Of a stretch of DNA of 64,000 bases, positions 8,251 to 18,283 are shown piece after piece. How positions within the stretch are numbered: the stretch's first letter is position 1; every line of letters begins with the position of its first letter. The translations under genes were made by a program, and so were the position numbers. The stretch lies in contig JAJPKO010000010.1 in the NCBI GenBank assembly GCA_021323655.1, positions 372,001-436,000 of the forward strand, in the 5' to 3' direction. This DNA comes from Acidobacteriaceae bacterium. GTDB taxonomy: Bacteria > Acidobacteriota > Terriglobia > Terriglobales > Acidobacteriaceae. Under the pieces are notes generated by a model, which worked only from the letters and a program-made list of their open reading frames with translations, was not told the DNA's origin and did not search any database.

Positions 8251-9165
8251 TCAGGCGGCGACCTTGCTGGTTTCAGTGACGGGATGTTTTGCTCGGAGCG
8301 TTGCCACAACGCCTGCCAGAACGAGCACGACGCCGGCAATCTGGAGGCCTGAAAGACGCTCACCGGCAAGCGCGGCCCCGGCAACGAGCGCAATCACCGG
8401 ATTTACATACGCATAGCTGGCGACGCGGGTGGCAGGCTCATGGGCAATGAGCCAGACGTATGCGGTAAAGGCCACAATGGACGCTGCAATCACCAGATAG
8501 CCCATGCTGACCAGCATTCTGGTGCTGACGAGCACAGTGGTTGGCGGAAGGTGGTGCATTTCTCCAGCCAGGGCCGACCAGACCAGCAACAGCACGCCGC
8601 CTGTGGCCATCTGCCATCCGGCATTGGCCGTCTGGGGTTTGGGCAGTGCGAGTTTGCGGGAGAGCAGCGTGCCGAAGGCCCAGCAGACGGTGGCAATCAC
8701 CATTGCTGCAATGGCAAGGGTGGAACCGTGATCTCCCGGCTTCGCGGGGCCACTGGCGAGCACCACTACGCCGGCCAGGCCGAGCAGAATGCCTGCAACG
8801 GAGATGACCGTTGCCTTCTGCGTGCGGAGAACGGCCAGCTCTCCGGCGAAGATCCACACCGGAATCATGGCAGAAATGACGGCGGCGATACCTGAGGTCA
8901 CGCGAATCTCACCCCAGAAGAGTGCCGCATACATGGTGGTGAACATGATGAAGCCGAGCAGAGAAGCGTTCAGCAGTGCGCGCCGCGGATACACTACGCC
9001 GCCACGCAGATGGCTGTAGAAGACCAGCAGCAGTCCCGCGAGCGTGAACCGGAAGCCGGCCGCAAAGAACGGTGGGACATCGGCCACAATGACACGGATG
9101 GCCAGAAATGACCCACCCCACAGGACATAAATTGCGGCATAGGCAAGCAGCTTGCGAAGGGACAT
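8251..9165 (-). CDS. EamA/DMT-family transporter
   Basis: This 304-residue inner-membrane protein has about ten predicted transmembrane helices in two EamA repeats. The first begins YVLWGGSFLAIRV near residue 14 and the second around TVCWAFGTLLSRKLALP near residue 160. The family exports metabolites and amino acids; the substrate here cannot be told. The helix AGRLSGLQIAGVVLVLAGVVAT near the C-terminus matches the last helix of YedA/RhaT-type members. It is the first gene of the minus-strand run ending in parAB, and its promoter should lie in the 9166-9670 gap. Confidence 0.9.
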   Translation of the reverse strand: MSLRKLLAYAAIYVLWGGSFLAIRVIVADVPPFFAAGFRFTLAGLLLVFYSHLRGGVVYPRRALLNASLLGFIMFTTMYAALFWGEIRVTSGIAAVISAMIPVWIFAGELAVLRTQKATVISVAGILLGLAGVVVLASGPAKPGDHGSTLAIAAMVIATVCWAFGTLLSRKLALPKPQTANAGWQMATGGVLLLVWSALAGEMHHLPPTTVLVSTRMLVSMGYLVIAASIVAFTAYVWLIAHEPATRVASYAYVNPVIALVAGAALAGERLSGLQIAGVVLVLAGVVATLRAKHPVTETSKVAA

Positions 9166-9670
9166 TCTTTATGATGACCAGAATTTGCGTTCAGCGCCAC
9201 CACTCTGCGCGCAATTCCCGCCCGGAACCAGGTCAGAGGGGACGGCGGGCGTGGGGACCAGAGTCTGGGTCTGGGAACCTACCAGATGGTTTCAGGCCCA
9301 ACTATGTGACACGCAGCCCGGCGCGGGTGAGTGGTGAAAGGAGGCGTCGCCGGAGTATGGACAGCGGGCCGCGAGGGGAGCACTCCTTTGCGCCGAAGAT
9401 TAGTTTTTGCCCTGCTTTGAAGATGAGAGCATGCCCGCCCACCGTAGTCGGCACGGGATTGAGATCTCAGCGGCCCTTCCGCCGTGCAGGCTGCAAAAGC
9501 ATGCTGATTGGATGAGGCGGTGCGCCGGAGATTCCGTATTGCGCGCTGTGCGGGCCACCTGTGATGAATTTTCAATAAATTTGATAGAGGTGTAGGTCGT
9601 TTTGACGTGTGTTTCATCGAGTGATGTTTACGCTGGCTTCGCGTTCCTTAGATTTCAGGAGGCAGTCTCG
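9166..9670. other. Divergent intergenic region (eamA / TonB receptor 1)
   Basis: About 500 bases separate the two divergent starts. I see no convincing gene. It is AT-rich near 9560-9590 (TTTTCAATAAATTTGATAG), and TTGACG at 9603-9608 with a weak TGTTTA 17 bases later could be the receptor promoter. AGGAGG just before 9671 is the receptor's ribosome site. Confidence 0.4.
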
Positions 9671-12600
9671 ATGTACAAGCGCAATGCACGCATGCGCAGA
9701 CCATGGCTTTTGGCTTTTTTGTTCCTTCTTGCGTTGACGGCCATTTCTCCTTGCTCGCTGGGCCAATCCATTCAGGGCAGCATTATAGGCACTGTGACAG
9801 ACTCTGCCGGAGCGGTGGTTTCCGGCGCAACTGTGGATCTGAATAATCTGGAAGATGGTTCGCTACGATCAGTCACCTCCAATGCTTCGGGTGATTACCA
9901 GTTCGCTGACGTGAAGGCGGGCAGGTACACCATCGAAGTTGAACAGAATGGCTTCCAGAAGTGGACCGCCACCGATGTTGTGCTGGCGGCGCGCCAGCAG
10001 TTGCGTGTGGATGCCAGGCTTGTGGTTGGGAGCGTGCAGCAGGAAGTGCAGGTCTCCGGCGAAACCATCAGCACGATTGATACCGATACGCCTTCCATCA
10101 GCGCCGTGTATTCATCGGCGGATGCGGCCAACCTGCCTGTGAACACACGTGCGAGTGCGGGCGGCACCAGCGCGCTGAAGATTGTTGGCACGCTGCCTGG
10201 CGTACAGGCGGACAGCAGCGGATTTTCGCTCCAGGGGGGACTGCCATTCCAGACCGAAGTTTCCGTAGACGGCATCACGGTGCAGAGCGCGAACGGAAAC
10301 TCGCCCATCGCGGATGCTTTTCCTTCGACCGAATCCATCTCTGAGCTTCGTGCGGATGGCGCGCTGAACAACGCTGAGTTTGGCCAGCCGGGCGAAATTA
10401 CTGTCACCACCAAGGGTGGATCGAATACGATCCACGGCTCGGCGTTCTGGTATCACCAGAACGCGGCGTTCAATGCAATTCCCTATCAGTTTCCGCGCAT
10501 TACAAAGAAGCCGAAGCTCGTGGCCAATACCTATGGGGCCAGCTTTGGCGGACCGGTTGTGATTCCGCATGTGTATGACGGTCACAACAAGACATTCATC
10601 TTTGGTGCGTATGAAGGGTGGCGTCACCCGTCGCAGACGCCGGAGGAGTTCAAAGTACCGAGCACGCTGATGAAGCAGGGCGACTTCTCAAAGTATTCAT
10701 CGCCAGGCTTTACCGGGCTGAACAATCCTTTCCAGGGCGGAAGCTATGGAACGAAGCTGCCCAGCATCAATGCTGCCGCGCAGAAGCTGCTCTCGTTTTA
10801 TCCTGACCCGAACGTCGGTGATCCGACGGCCTACGTGGATGACGGCACTGCCAACTATATCGTCAACAAAGACTCAAGCGGGCACTCAGACCAGTTTGAT
10901 ATTCGCGGCGATCAGTACTTTGGCGCGAACCAGAAATTTCTGCTGTGGGGACGTTTCACGTGGAAGAACTTTCCGACCAACAGCCCGCAGCCGCTGAATG
11001 TTCCTTCCTCAGAGAATGCGAACAAGTCGCGCGTGCTGAAGGTGAGCGCCAACTGGACCATAACCCCGCACGTGATCAATGAAGCTGGTTTTGGATTTAC
11101 GCTTTTCAGCACTGGGCAGACGAACAGCTTTAACGGCAAGGCCTTTACGCAGGGGCTGGGACTGCAAGGCTTGCAGAACCTGTTCTATAACGGAATTCCC
11201 GAGCTGGATTTTAATAACCTCAGCGCGCTCAATGCCGACCGTCTGACCTCCATCACCAGGTCGCACACCTATGTTTATACTGATGCGCTGACGGTGCTCA
11301 AAGGAAACCACGAATACAAGTTCGGCGTGGATATCCGTACCTTGCAGGCGGTGACTCCGCTGGGTTTTAACGGCGCGGACAATTATGGCACTTTCCAGTT
11401 CAACACCTCGAACAGCGCTGGCATGTTTACAGGCGTGGATTTTGCCGACTTCCTGGCCGGGCTGCCTTTCCAGACCTTCTATGACGTGGTACAGCAGGAC
11501 AATGATGGCCGCTCCATTCACTACCACTTCTTTGCACAGGACCAGTGGAAGGTAAGCAGCGACCTCACGCTCAGCTATGGGCTGCGCTATGAGCTGCATC
11601 CTGGCTACTACGACGCGGGCGGCGACATCGGCAACTTCGATCCGAGCCTGGCACTTGCAGGACGCTCTATCTATCCGAACGGCAAGTCGGCCTTGCTGGC
11701 GCAAACATTCCTGATGAGTGCCAATGCCTGCGATCCGGATGGAGTTCATTACACCAACACCGCCGTGGTGAATGGCGCACCCTGTATGCCTGTGGTGCCA
11801 AATGGTGCTGCAGGATATCCGGCTGGGCTGAAGAAGTATCCGCACCTGCGCTTTATGCCGCGCTTTGGTTTTGCGTGGCGTCCGTTCCACGATGACAAGA
11901 CAGCGGTGCGCGGCGGATTCGGCATGTACAACATCACCATGCTGGGGTCGAACTTCTACTCGCTTACTGGAACGCTTCAGGCGCAGACCTCGCAGTACAC
12001 GAACACCTATAACCCAGCCACTCACGCCATTGGTTATCAGTGGCCGGTCATTTACTCAGGCGCGGGCAACGGTGGATGCACTAACTGCTACGGTACGGAC
12101 TACTTTGGCACCGCGAACAGCACCAACTGGAAAGACCCGTACATGGAGCAGTGGTCGCTGAGCATAGACCACGACTTCGGTTCAGGATATGGCGCGCGCC
12201 TTTCTTACATTGGATCGGAATCGCACCAGCTCGTTTGGGCGCCGGATGAGAATACGCTGCCCTTCTCAAACAGTGTTTCCGCAAATAATCAGCCGCTGAG
12301 TGCGCGACTCTTTCCCAACTGGGGGCGCATCAACACCCGCGCGACGGGTGCCAATGAGAGCTACCACTCGCTTCAGGCGGAGTTCGACCACCGCTTCCAG
12401 CACGGATTGCAGCTGAACTCTGCATGGACCTATGCCAAGGCCCTCGCGGACAATCAGGGTCCGTCGGGCACTGGCTTTGCGGGAGAGAGCGGCGGCGCGC
12501 GCGCCACGTCGATCCTCGACCGTCATGCGGATTTCGGCAATGTGTATGGAACACGCCGTCACCGCTGGAACACGACGGCCGTCTACGATCTGCCCTTTGG

Positions 12601-13222
12601 GCGCGGACGCGAGTTCGGCGGCAGCATGAATCGTGCGGCGGATGCCATTGTTGGCGGATGGAGGCTTTCGACCATCTTCCTGTGGCAGACGGGTCCGTTC
12701 GAGTCTCCGTACTTCCCCAGCGGTCAAGGCGATCCTTCGGGAACCGGTTCGGGCCTGAATGGCACGAATTCCGGATTTGATGGCGGTCATCGCAACCAGC
12801 ATCCGGACCGGGTGATGGGCGTCAACACGCGGCCCCACCAGCAGACGCGCTTTGCCTGGGTGAACCCGGCAGCCTTCACCTGCCCGGGTTACGGAGGATG
12901 GACGCCGGGCACGGCCTGCACTACGGGCAGTGGCTCTGGGCCGGTGCCGAACCCGATTGGCCGCTTCGGCAACGCGCAGGTCGGCTCAGTGGTTGGCCCG
13001 GGAACGGTGAACCTCTCTGCCGGACTCAGCAAGACCTTCTCCATTACGGAAAGGCTGAAGCTGCGGGCGGAAGGGACGTTTACGAATGTTCTGAACCACA
13101 CGAACCTGAGCGACCCGAACATGAACATCAGCTCGCCGAGCTTCGGCCTGATTTCCAGTGCGATCAGCTCTGACTTCGGCGGAGCGCGCACGGGACAGGT
13201 TTCCATGCGGTTGGATTTTTAG
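9671..13222 (+). CDS. TonB-dependent receptor, Oar-like, with carboxypeptidase regulatory-like domain (receptor 1)
   Basis: This 1183-residue outer-membrane protein starts at 9671, where AGGAGG lies about eight bases upstream; a longer frame to 9602 lacks a ribosome site. A signal peptide (RRPWLLAFLFLLALTAISPCSLG) is followed by a carboxypeptidase-regulatory-like fold (SIIGTVTDSAGAVVSGATV to YTIEVEQNGFQKW, about 30-115), then a plug-like region (SVDGITVQSANGN, ITVTTKGGSNTIHG) and a long barrel. It ends VSMRLDF, with the terminal aromatic of outer-membrane barrels. Such proteins import large substrates such as oligosaccharides. No dedicated hydrolase is adjacent, so the cargo is unknown. Confidence 0.93.
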   Translation: MYKRNARMRRPWLLAFLFLLALTAISPCSLGQSIQGSIIGTVTDSAGAVVSGATVDLNNLEDGSLRSVTSNASGDYQFADVKAGRYTIEVEQNGFQKWTATDVVLAARQQLRVDARLVVGSVQQEVQVSGETISTIDTDTPSISAVYSSADAANLPVNTRASAGGTSALKIVGTLPGVQADSSGFSLQGGLPFQTEVSVDGITVQSANGNSPIADAFPSTESISELRADGALNNAEFGQPGEITVTTKGGSNTIHGSAFWYHQNAAFNAIPYQFPRITKKPKLVANTYGASFGGPVVIPHVYDGHNKTFIFGAYEGWRHPSQTPEEFKVPSTLMKQGDFSKYSSPGFTGLNNPFQGGSYGTKLPSINAAAQKLLSFYPDPNVGDPTAYVDDGTANYIVNKDSSGHSDQFDIRGDQYFGANQKFLLWGRFTWKNFPTNSPQPLNVPSSENANKSRVLKVSANWTITPHVINEAGFGFTLFSTGQTNSFNGKAFTQGLGLQGLQNLFYNGIPELDFNNLSALNADRLTSITRSHTYVYTDALTVLKGNHEYKFGVDIRTLQAVTPLGFNGADNYGTFQFNTSNSAGMFTGVDFADFLAGLPFQTFYDVVQQDNDGRSIHYHFFAQDQWKVSSDLTLSYGLRYELHPGYYDAGGDIGNFDPSLALAGRSIYPNGKSALLAQTFLMSANACDPDGVHYTNTAVVNGAPCMPVVPNGAAGYPAGLKKYPHLRFMPRFGFAWRPFHDDKTAVRGGFGMYNITMLGSNFYSLTGTLQAQTSQYTNTYNPATHAIGYQWPVIYSGAGNGGCTNCYGTDYFGTANSTNWKDPYMEQWSLSIDHDFGSGYGARLSYIGSESHQLVWAPDENTLPFSNSVSANNQPLSARLFPNWGRINTRATGANESYHSLQAEFDHRFQHGLQLNSAWTYAKALADNQGPSGTGFAGESGGARATSILDRHADFGNVYGTRRHRWNTTAVYDLPFGRGREFGGSMNRAADAIVGGWRLSTIFLWQTGPFESPYFPSGQGDPSGTGSGLNGTNSGFDGGHRNQHPDRVMGVNTRPHQQTRFAWVNPAAFTCPGYGGWTPGTACTTGSGSGPVPNPIGRFGNAQVGSVVGPGTVNLSAGLSKTFSITERLKLRAEGTFTNVLNHTNLSDPNMNISSPSFGLISSAISSDFGGARTGQVSMRLDF

Positions 13223-13284
13223 GCTGATTCTATGTAGGGCCATCTTTGAACGATGGCAGATCAATGAAGGACCGCATTCGCAGC

Positions 13285-13320
13285 AACCCGGTACACAAAT
13301 CCTGTGCTCCGGGTTTTGTA
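13285..13320 (+). terminator. Intrinsic terminator after TonB receptor 1
   Basis: AACCCGG at 13285-13291 pairs with CCGGGTT at 13309-13315, with an inner CACA/TGTG extension, and is followed by TTTGTATT. It lies 63 bases after the receptor stop codon. Confidence 0.65.
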
Positions 13321-13452
13321 TTCGTAGTGACTGCGGTCGCATCCCAGGTGCGGCTGTGGACAACTACAACACTCAGTCACCACTTTGGGGATCCATGCAG
13401 CAGGCAAGGTGAGGTGCGATATTGCACCATTCTCCTCGCTACAATAAAGAAC

Positions 13453-15387
13453 ATGCTGCAACTTGCCGGCGCGGGCAAACGCTTTGGGCCAAAACTTCTT
13501 TTTGACAATGCCAACTGGCTGATTACGGCAAACGAGCGCACCGCCCTGGTAGGCGCGAACGGCACCGGAAAGTCTACCCTGCTGAAGATTCTGGCGGGGC
13601 TGGACACACTGGAATATGGCAGCCTGAACCGGACGCGTGGCATGAGCATCGGCTACCTGCCGCAGGATGGGCTTGCTCTCTCGGGCCGCAGCGTTTTCGA
13701 CGAATGTCTCTCAGTCTTTGAGGAACTGCGCAGCATGGAGCAGGAGCTGCATGCACTTTCAGCTTCTCTCGCCGAGCTTGGTCCTGAAAGCAGCGAATAC
13801 CAGGCGGCAGCTGAGCGCTACTCGAACCTGAGTGCGCGTTTTCACGCCCATGACGGATACGCGCTCGACGCACAGGTGGGCACGGTACTGACCGGTCTCG
13901 GCTTCAGCAAGGAAGACTGGGCCCGGCGCACGGAGGAGTTTTCCGGCGGATGGCAGATGCGCATTGCGCTGGCCAAGCTGCTGCTGCAAAGGCCCAACCT
14001 GCTGCTGCTGGACGAGCCGACCAACCATCTCGATCTGGAAACGCGCAATTGGCTGGAAGAGTACCTGCGTACATATCCGAATGGCTTTGTGCTGATCTCA
14101 CACGATCGCTATTTTCTTGACGTCACAGTGAACAAGATCGTCGAGATATGGAACAAGGGCCTGCATTTCTATTCCGGCAACTACGAGAAATATCTGCAAC
14201 AGAAGGCGGAGCGGCGCGCGCAGCTGGAGGCGGCGTATCGCAATCAACGCGAGCACATTGAGCATCTTGAATCGTTTATCAGCCGCTTTCGCTATCAGGC
14301 AACGAAGGCGAAGCAGGTACAGAGCCGCATCAAGGAGCTCGACAGGATTGAGCGCATCGAGATTCCGCAGGAAGAACAGGCGATCCACTTTACCTTCCCG
14401 CAGCCTCCGCCATCGGGTCGCACGGTGGTTGAAGTGTCATGCCTGAGCAAGAGCTATGGTGAGAAGCGCGTGCTCGAAGAGGTGAGCTTCACCATTGAGC
14501 GCGGCGATCGCGTGGCGCTGGTAGGAGCGAATGGCGCGGGGAAATCTACACTGATCCGCATGTTGTCCGGACAGGAGCCGCCGACCTCCGGCTTGCTGAA
14601 GCTGGGCCATAACGTGGTGGCCGACTACTTTGCCCAGGACCAGTACAAGGTGCTGGATCCGGCAGCACGCATGATTGACGATATTGGCCGCGTGGCGCCG
14701 CGCGTTCCTGAGACTGACCTGCGCAGCCTGCTGGGGTGCTTTCTTTTTTCCGGCGATGATGTCTTCAAGCCGCTGGGCGTGCTTTCCGGAGGAGAGCGCA
14801 ACCGCTATGCGCTGGCGCGAATTCTGGTGGGTCCGGCGAACTTTCTGCTACTGGATGAGCCGACGAACCATTTGGACCTGCGCGCCAAAGATGTGCTGCT
14901 CGATGCTGTGAGCAAGTTCACGGGCACGGTGGTCTTCGTCTCGCATGACCGCTACTTTATTGACAAGCTGGCGACGCGCGTCTTTGAGGTCGAAGGCGGT
15001 CATGTGCATGTCTATCCCGGTAATTATGAGGACTATCTCTGGCGCAAGGAGAGGACTGCTCCGCCTGCGCAGGAGCCAGTAGTGCCAGCAGCCGAGTCTG
15101 TCTCCGTGCCCGTGGATGCTCCTTCTTCTGCGGCAGAAAAACCGAAGCGTTTGAATCCGATTCGGCTGCGGCAGATGCAGGAACGCCTTGCGTTTGTCGA
15201 GGAGGAGATTCCGCGGCTGGAGACAGCGATGGCCGAGACAGAGCAAGCGCTCGCAATCTTTGTGAGCGTTGAGGAGACGGCTCGGCTTACCGCGCTGCAT
15301 GAAGACCTGCGCAGACAGCACGCTAAACTCACACAGGAGTGGGAAGAGCTGATGGTCCAGTTGGAAGAACAGGCTGTGGGTGGATGA
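13453..15387 (+). CDS. ABC-F family ATPase (Uup/EttA type)
   Basis: This 644-residue soluble protein has two ABC modules and no membrane domain. ABC-F proteins act on the ribosome or, for Uup, in DNA/ribosome quality control. The first Walker A is GANGTGKST near residue 35, with FSGGWQMRIALAKLL and LLLDEPTNHLDLET; the second is GANGAGKST near 358, with LSGGERNRYALARIL and LLLDEPTNHLDL. A long charged linker joins them. After about residue 575 a coiled coil (LRQMQERLAFVEEEIPRLE) resembles the Uup C-terminal DNA-binding domain. ATG at 13453 is chosen because MLQLAGAGKRFG is the usual beginning; the frame runs open to 13246 but that part is unlike the family. Confidence 0.93.
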   Translation: MLQLAGAGKRFGPKLLFDNANWLITANERTALVGANGTGKSTLLKILAGLDTLEYGSLNRTRGMSIGYLPQDGLALSGRSVFDECLSVFEELRSMEQELHALSASLAELGPESSEYQAAAERYSNLSARFHAHDGYALDAQVGTVLTGLGFSKEDWARRTEEFSGGWQMRIALAKLLLQRPNLLLLDEPTNHLDLETRNWLEEYLRTYPNGFVLISHDRYFLDVTVNKIVEIWNKGLHFYSGNYEKYLQQKAERRAQLEAAYRNQREHIEHLESFISRFRYQATKAKQVQSRIKELDRIERIEIPQEEQAIHFTFPQPPPSGRTVVEVSCLSKSYGEKRVLEEVSFTIERGDRVALVGANGAGKSTLIRMLSGQEPPTSGLLKLGHNVVADYFAQDQYKVLDPAARMIDDIGRVAPRVPETDLRSLLGCFLFSGDDVFKPLGVLSGGERNRYALARILVGPANFLLLDEPTNHLDLRAKDVLLDAVSKFTGTVVFVSHDRYFIDKLATRVFEVEGGHVHVYPGNYEDYLWRKERTAPPAQEPVVPAAESVSVPVDAPSSAAEKPKRLNPIRLRQMQERLAFVEEEIPRLETAMAETEQALAIFVSVEETARLTALHEDLRRQHAKLTQEWEELMVQLEEQAVGG

Positions 15388-15412
15388 AATTTCTGTACGA
15401 TTCAATCAGAAA

Positions 15413-16027
15413 TCAGCTTCGCCAACGAACAAATCCCGCAATCTGCACGGCAATCACCCCTAAGACACACGCGGCAAATACAACCACCCATGCCAGATGT
15501 CGCGTTTCCACCACCTGATATGCAATGCTGTGTGCGATCGTCAGCCCAAATGCCAAATATATCCAGCGCTGGAGCCATTTCCACTTCCTTGTCCCCAGCG
15601 AGCGCAGAGAAATGTCATTGGAAAGCAGAAGCAGCATCAGGAAGAGTAGGGCCGCTACAAGTCCGGTGTAATTGGCGAAACCGAAGAGGGTCTTCTGCAA
15701 TGAAAGCGGATGCAGCTTGCGGAAGAAGTACATCCACATGCGGCCCCGCAGGTGAACAGTAAGACCGATGCCCGTATGCAGAAGCGCCAGCAGGCCAGCC
15801 CAGATTCCCACGTCTCTGCGCAGATGAAAGCTGACGGGATTTGGCCGCCTCCTGAGCACGTTCCATGGCCCGAGCCAGAGCGAAGCGGCAACAAAGACCA
15901 GGGCGGCATACGCTGTTGCCATGCTCAGGCGATGGCGCTGGTCGGGCGGAGGCGTAGCAGCATAGGCCGCAGCCACAATGGCTGCAGCCCCAAGTGCCAG
16001 TGCAACGTGCCTGTTGATGCGTCTCAT
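15413..16027 (-). CDS. Ferric reductase-like transmembrane protein (MsrQ-like)
   Basis: This 204-residue integral membrane protein has about six hydrophobic helices. His residues sit in helices (LLALLHTGIGLTVHL, FGLTIAHSIAYQVVETRH), the pattern of haem-binding ferric-reductase-like domains such as MsrQ, which feeds electrons to the periplasmic methionine sulfoxide reductase MsrP. No msrP is adjacent. The start is set at 16027 because its ATG overlaps the TGA of the upstream gene in ATGA; the longer frame to 16051 would need a larger overlap. It converges with the ABC-F gene across 25 bases. Confidence 0.75.
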   Translation of the reverse strand: MRRINRHVALALGAAAIVAAAYAATPPPDQRHRLSMATAYAALVFVAASLWLGPWNVLRRRPNPVSFHLRRDVGIWAGLLALLHTGIGLTVHLRGRMWMYFFRKLHPLSLQKTLFGFANYTGLVAALLFLMLLLLSNDISLRSLGTRKWKWLQRWIYLAFGLTIAHSIAYQVVETRHLAWVVVFAACVLGVIAVQIAGFVRWRS

Positions 16028-17322
16028 GCAGAAAACCATCGCACGCGCCAACTCTTTTCGGCCGAATGAAAGAGATACACGCCCAGGATGGCGATGAGCG
16101 GCTCCAGTGGATGGCGGAAACGCGCATGGACAGTCACGATGTAATACACCAGTGGCAGCAGAAGAAAGGTCCAGGCAAAGAGTCCGGCGGCGGGGACATG
16201 CCGCTTCAGCGCAAGGGCGAGCCCCAGAAGCCCAACGATACTGGTGAATTGAAAGTTCAGCACGCGGCCGTATTCGTTGGCTGCGCCCTCGTCAAACGGA
16301 TGGGGCACGCTGAACCAGAAGAAGTAAATACGCCGAAGGCAAAGATCGGCGAAGTGCCCGGGGTCTTTGTGGATATTCGCTTTAGCCAGCTCGCCGCGCC
16401 ACTTCGCATAGGCCAGTTCGCCCATCTGCCGGTAGTGCTCCAGTTCGATGGGGTCCTGCGCAGGATGGTCGTATCCCATTAACAGACCGGTGGCGCCAGG
16501 TCCATTGCCCAGGTAGAATTCGACGCCGAAGTTGCCGCGCATGGGGATGAAGTGATGAAAAGCTCGCCAGTTGCGGTAGGTCCAGGGGGCGATACAGGCC
16601 AGGAAGACGACTACTGCAAGCACCGCGTCCGAAAACTGAGACCGAAGTGCTTTCCTGTTTCCGGCAAGAAGCCATAACCCGTTGACTGGAAGAAAAAGCA
16701 GCAGCGATGGATTACTAAGGGCGATAAGGCCCCAGAGCAGGCCGAAGAGCGCCCATCGTCGCGTACTGGTCGAGCCTACTGCTTCATCCGGAGGGCCGCC
16801 GATGTGGCGCATTCGCAGCGACAACACCAGCACCCACGAGAAGAGAAACGCTGTCAGTGTCATCTCCCATATCCACTTCACGGCGTACTGCATGGCCGCC
16901 GGGTAGAGCGCCCATATCCAGGCCGACCAGCAGGTGATGCCAGGGTTTTGAAAGCAGCGCTGGGCAATCTCCCACGTGGTACGGACCATCAGCGCATTCA
17001 GCACGCAATTGATGACGATGAGCACAAATGCAGACAGCGCAGTGTAAATGCCGAAGAACTTGAATATCCCTGCGATGATGAGGGGATAGGCGGGGCCGAC
17101 CCAGGTAGTGGGGCCGGTGTGTCCATGAAAGGGATCGGCAAAGCCGTATCCGGTGGCAAGCGCGCGCGCAATGCGACCCATCTCCCAGCCAAAGCTGAAA
17201 TGGTCAAGATAAGGCCGAATGCGATACATATGCGCCAGCAGCACGTAGGCGATGCGCACGACAAGCGCCACCCAGAAGATAGGCCAGGGTGCGGAACAGG
17301 GGTTCTTTCGTTGGGACGTCAC
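16024..17322 (-). CDS. Polytopic membrane glycosyltransferase, GT-C fold (PMT/ArnT-like)
   Basis: This 432-residue protein has ten or more hydrophobic helices. Early acidic residues after helix 1 (MYRIRPYLDHFSFGWEMGRIARALATGYGF, residues 32-61) match the first periplasmic loop of GT39/PMT-type transferases, which take sugars from lipid carriers. A short soluble stretch near 250-320 (NFGVEFYLGNGPGATG) is periplasmic. The acceptor cannot be inferred. Its stop overlaps the start of the MsrQ-like gene by four bases. It is divergent from gluQ with 77 bases between the starts. Confidence 0.75.
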   Translation of the reverse strand: MTSQRKNPCSAPWPIFWVALVVRIAYVLLAHMYRIRPYLDHFSFGWEMGRIARALATGYGFADPFHGHTGPTTWVGPAYPLIIAGIFKFFGIYTALSAFVLIVINCVLNALMVRTTWEIAQRCFQNPGITCWSAWIWALYPAAMQYAVKWIWEMTLTAFLFSWVLVLSLRMRHIGGPPDEAVGSTSTRRWALFGLLWGLIALSNPSLLLFLPVNGLWLLAGNRKALRSQFSDAVLAVVVFLACIAPWTYRNWRAFHHFIPMRGNFGVEFYLGNGPGATGLLMGYDHPAQDPIELEHYRQMGELAYAKWRGELAKANIHKDPGHFADLCLRRIYFFWFSVPHPFDEGAANEYGRVLNFQFTSIVGLLGLALALKRHVPAAGLFAWTFLLLPLVYYIVTVHARFRHPLEPLIAILGVYLFHSAEKSWRVRWFSA

Positions 17323-17399
17323 TCAAAAAGATTGTAGGACACGGTGGAAGTCGAGGGCTGCTTGTTTCTCCAGGCAAGTACTCACCGTAAACTGACCAC

Positions 17400-18257
17400 G
17401 TGAGCTTAGCCTATCGCGGACGCCTCGCGCCCTCACCCACAGGTCTGCTGCATCTCGGGCATGCGCGGACATTCTGGATTGCGTATCAGCGTGCTCTGGC
17501 AGCACGGGGCACGCTGGTGATGCGGAATGAAGACCTTGATCCGCAGCGGTCGAAGACTGAATTCGCACAGGCTATGCTGGAAGACCTGCGCTGGCTTGGT
17601 ATCGAATGGCAGGAAGGTCCGGACGGCGGCGGCCCCTATGCTCCGTATGAGCAGAGCCAACGGCGCGAACTCTATCGGGAGGCATGGAAGCGCCTGGTGA
17701 AGATGCAGGTGGTGTACCCCTGCCGCTGCTCCCGCAAAGACCTGGCCCGCAGCGCGCAGGCTCCGCACGATGAAGACGACGAGCCAATTTATCCGGGTAC
17801 TTGCCGCCCGTCAAAAAAGGTTGATGTACCAGACTCGCCTGCGGGGATGAACTGGCGCTTTCGCGTCCGGGATGGCGAAGAGGTTGGCTTTGCCGATGGG
17901 CACTTTGGAAGGCGCAGCTACATCGCCGGTCGGGATTTTGGCGACTTCCTTGTATGGCGGCGGGATGATGTGCCAGCTTACCAGCTTGCCGTCGTGGTGG
18001 ATGACGCAGCCATGCGCATCACCGAAGTTGTGCGCGGCGCCGATCTGCTGCGCTCTACCGCACGCCAGATTCTACTCTACCGGGCTTTGGGACTGCGGGA
18101 GCCAGCCTGGTATCACTGCCCGCTTGTAACTGATGAACACGGTCAGAGGCTGGCGAAGCGTCATGATGCTCTGTCGCTCAGGGCGTTGCGGGAGAGAGGA
18201 GTACGCCCGGAGGAAGTCCTGGAAATACTGCATCCGAATCCAGCAAGCATTCGTTGA
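17400..18257 (+). CDS. gluQ: Glutamyl-Q tRNA(Asp) synthetase
   Basis: This 285-residue protein is the truncated GluRS paralogue that attaches glutamate to queuosine in tRNA(Asp). It keeps the catalytic domain only: the HIGH-type motif SPTGLLHLGHART near residues 12-24, a Zn-binding set (CRCSRKDL and YPGTCR, about 108-140), DFGDFLVWRRDDVPAYQLAVVVDDA, and a KMSKS equivalent LAKRHDALSL near 255. The anticodon-binding domain of full GltX is absent; the real gltX is at 58160. The start is GTG at 17400. dnaG follows at once and the two are probably co-transcribed. Confidence 0.93.
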   Translation: MSLAYRGRLAPSPTGLLHLGHARTFWIAYQRALAARGTLVMRNEDLDPQRSKTEFAQAMLEDLRWLGIEWQEGPDGGGPYAPYEQSQRRELYREAWKRLVKMQVVYPCRCSRKDLARSAQAPHDEDDEPIYPGTCRPSKKVDVPDSPAGMNWRFRVRDGEEVGFADGHFGRRSYIAGRDFGDFLVWRRDDVPAYQLAVVVDDAAMRITEVVRGADLLRSTARQILLYRALGLREPAWYHCPLVTDEHGQRLAKRHDALSLRALRERGVRPEEVLEILHPNPASIR

Positions 18258-18283
18258 GTACACTCTATTTTTGGATATATTCG

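Noticed and set aside
11009-12025. 338-codon minus-strand frame within TonB receptor 1
   Set aside because: Shadow of the receptor's codon pattern; no start signal or family features.
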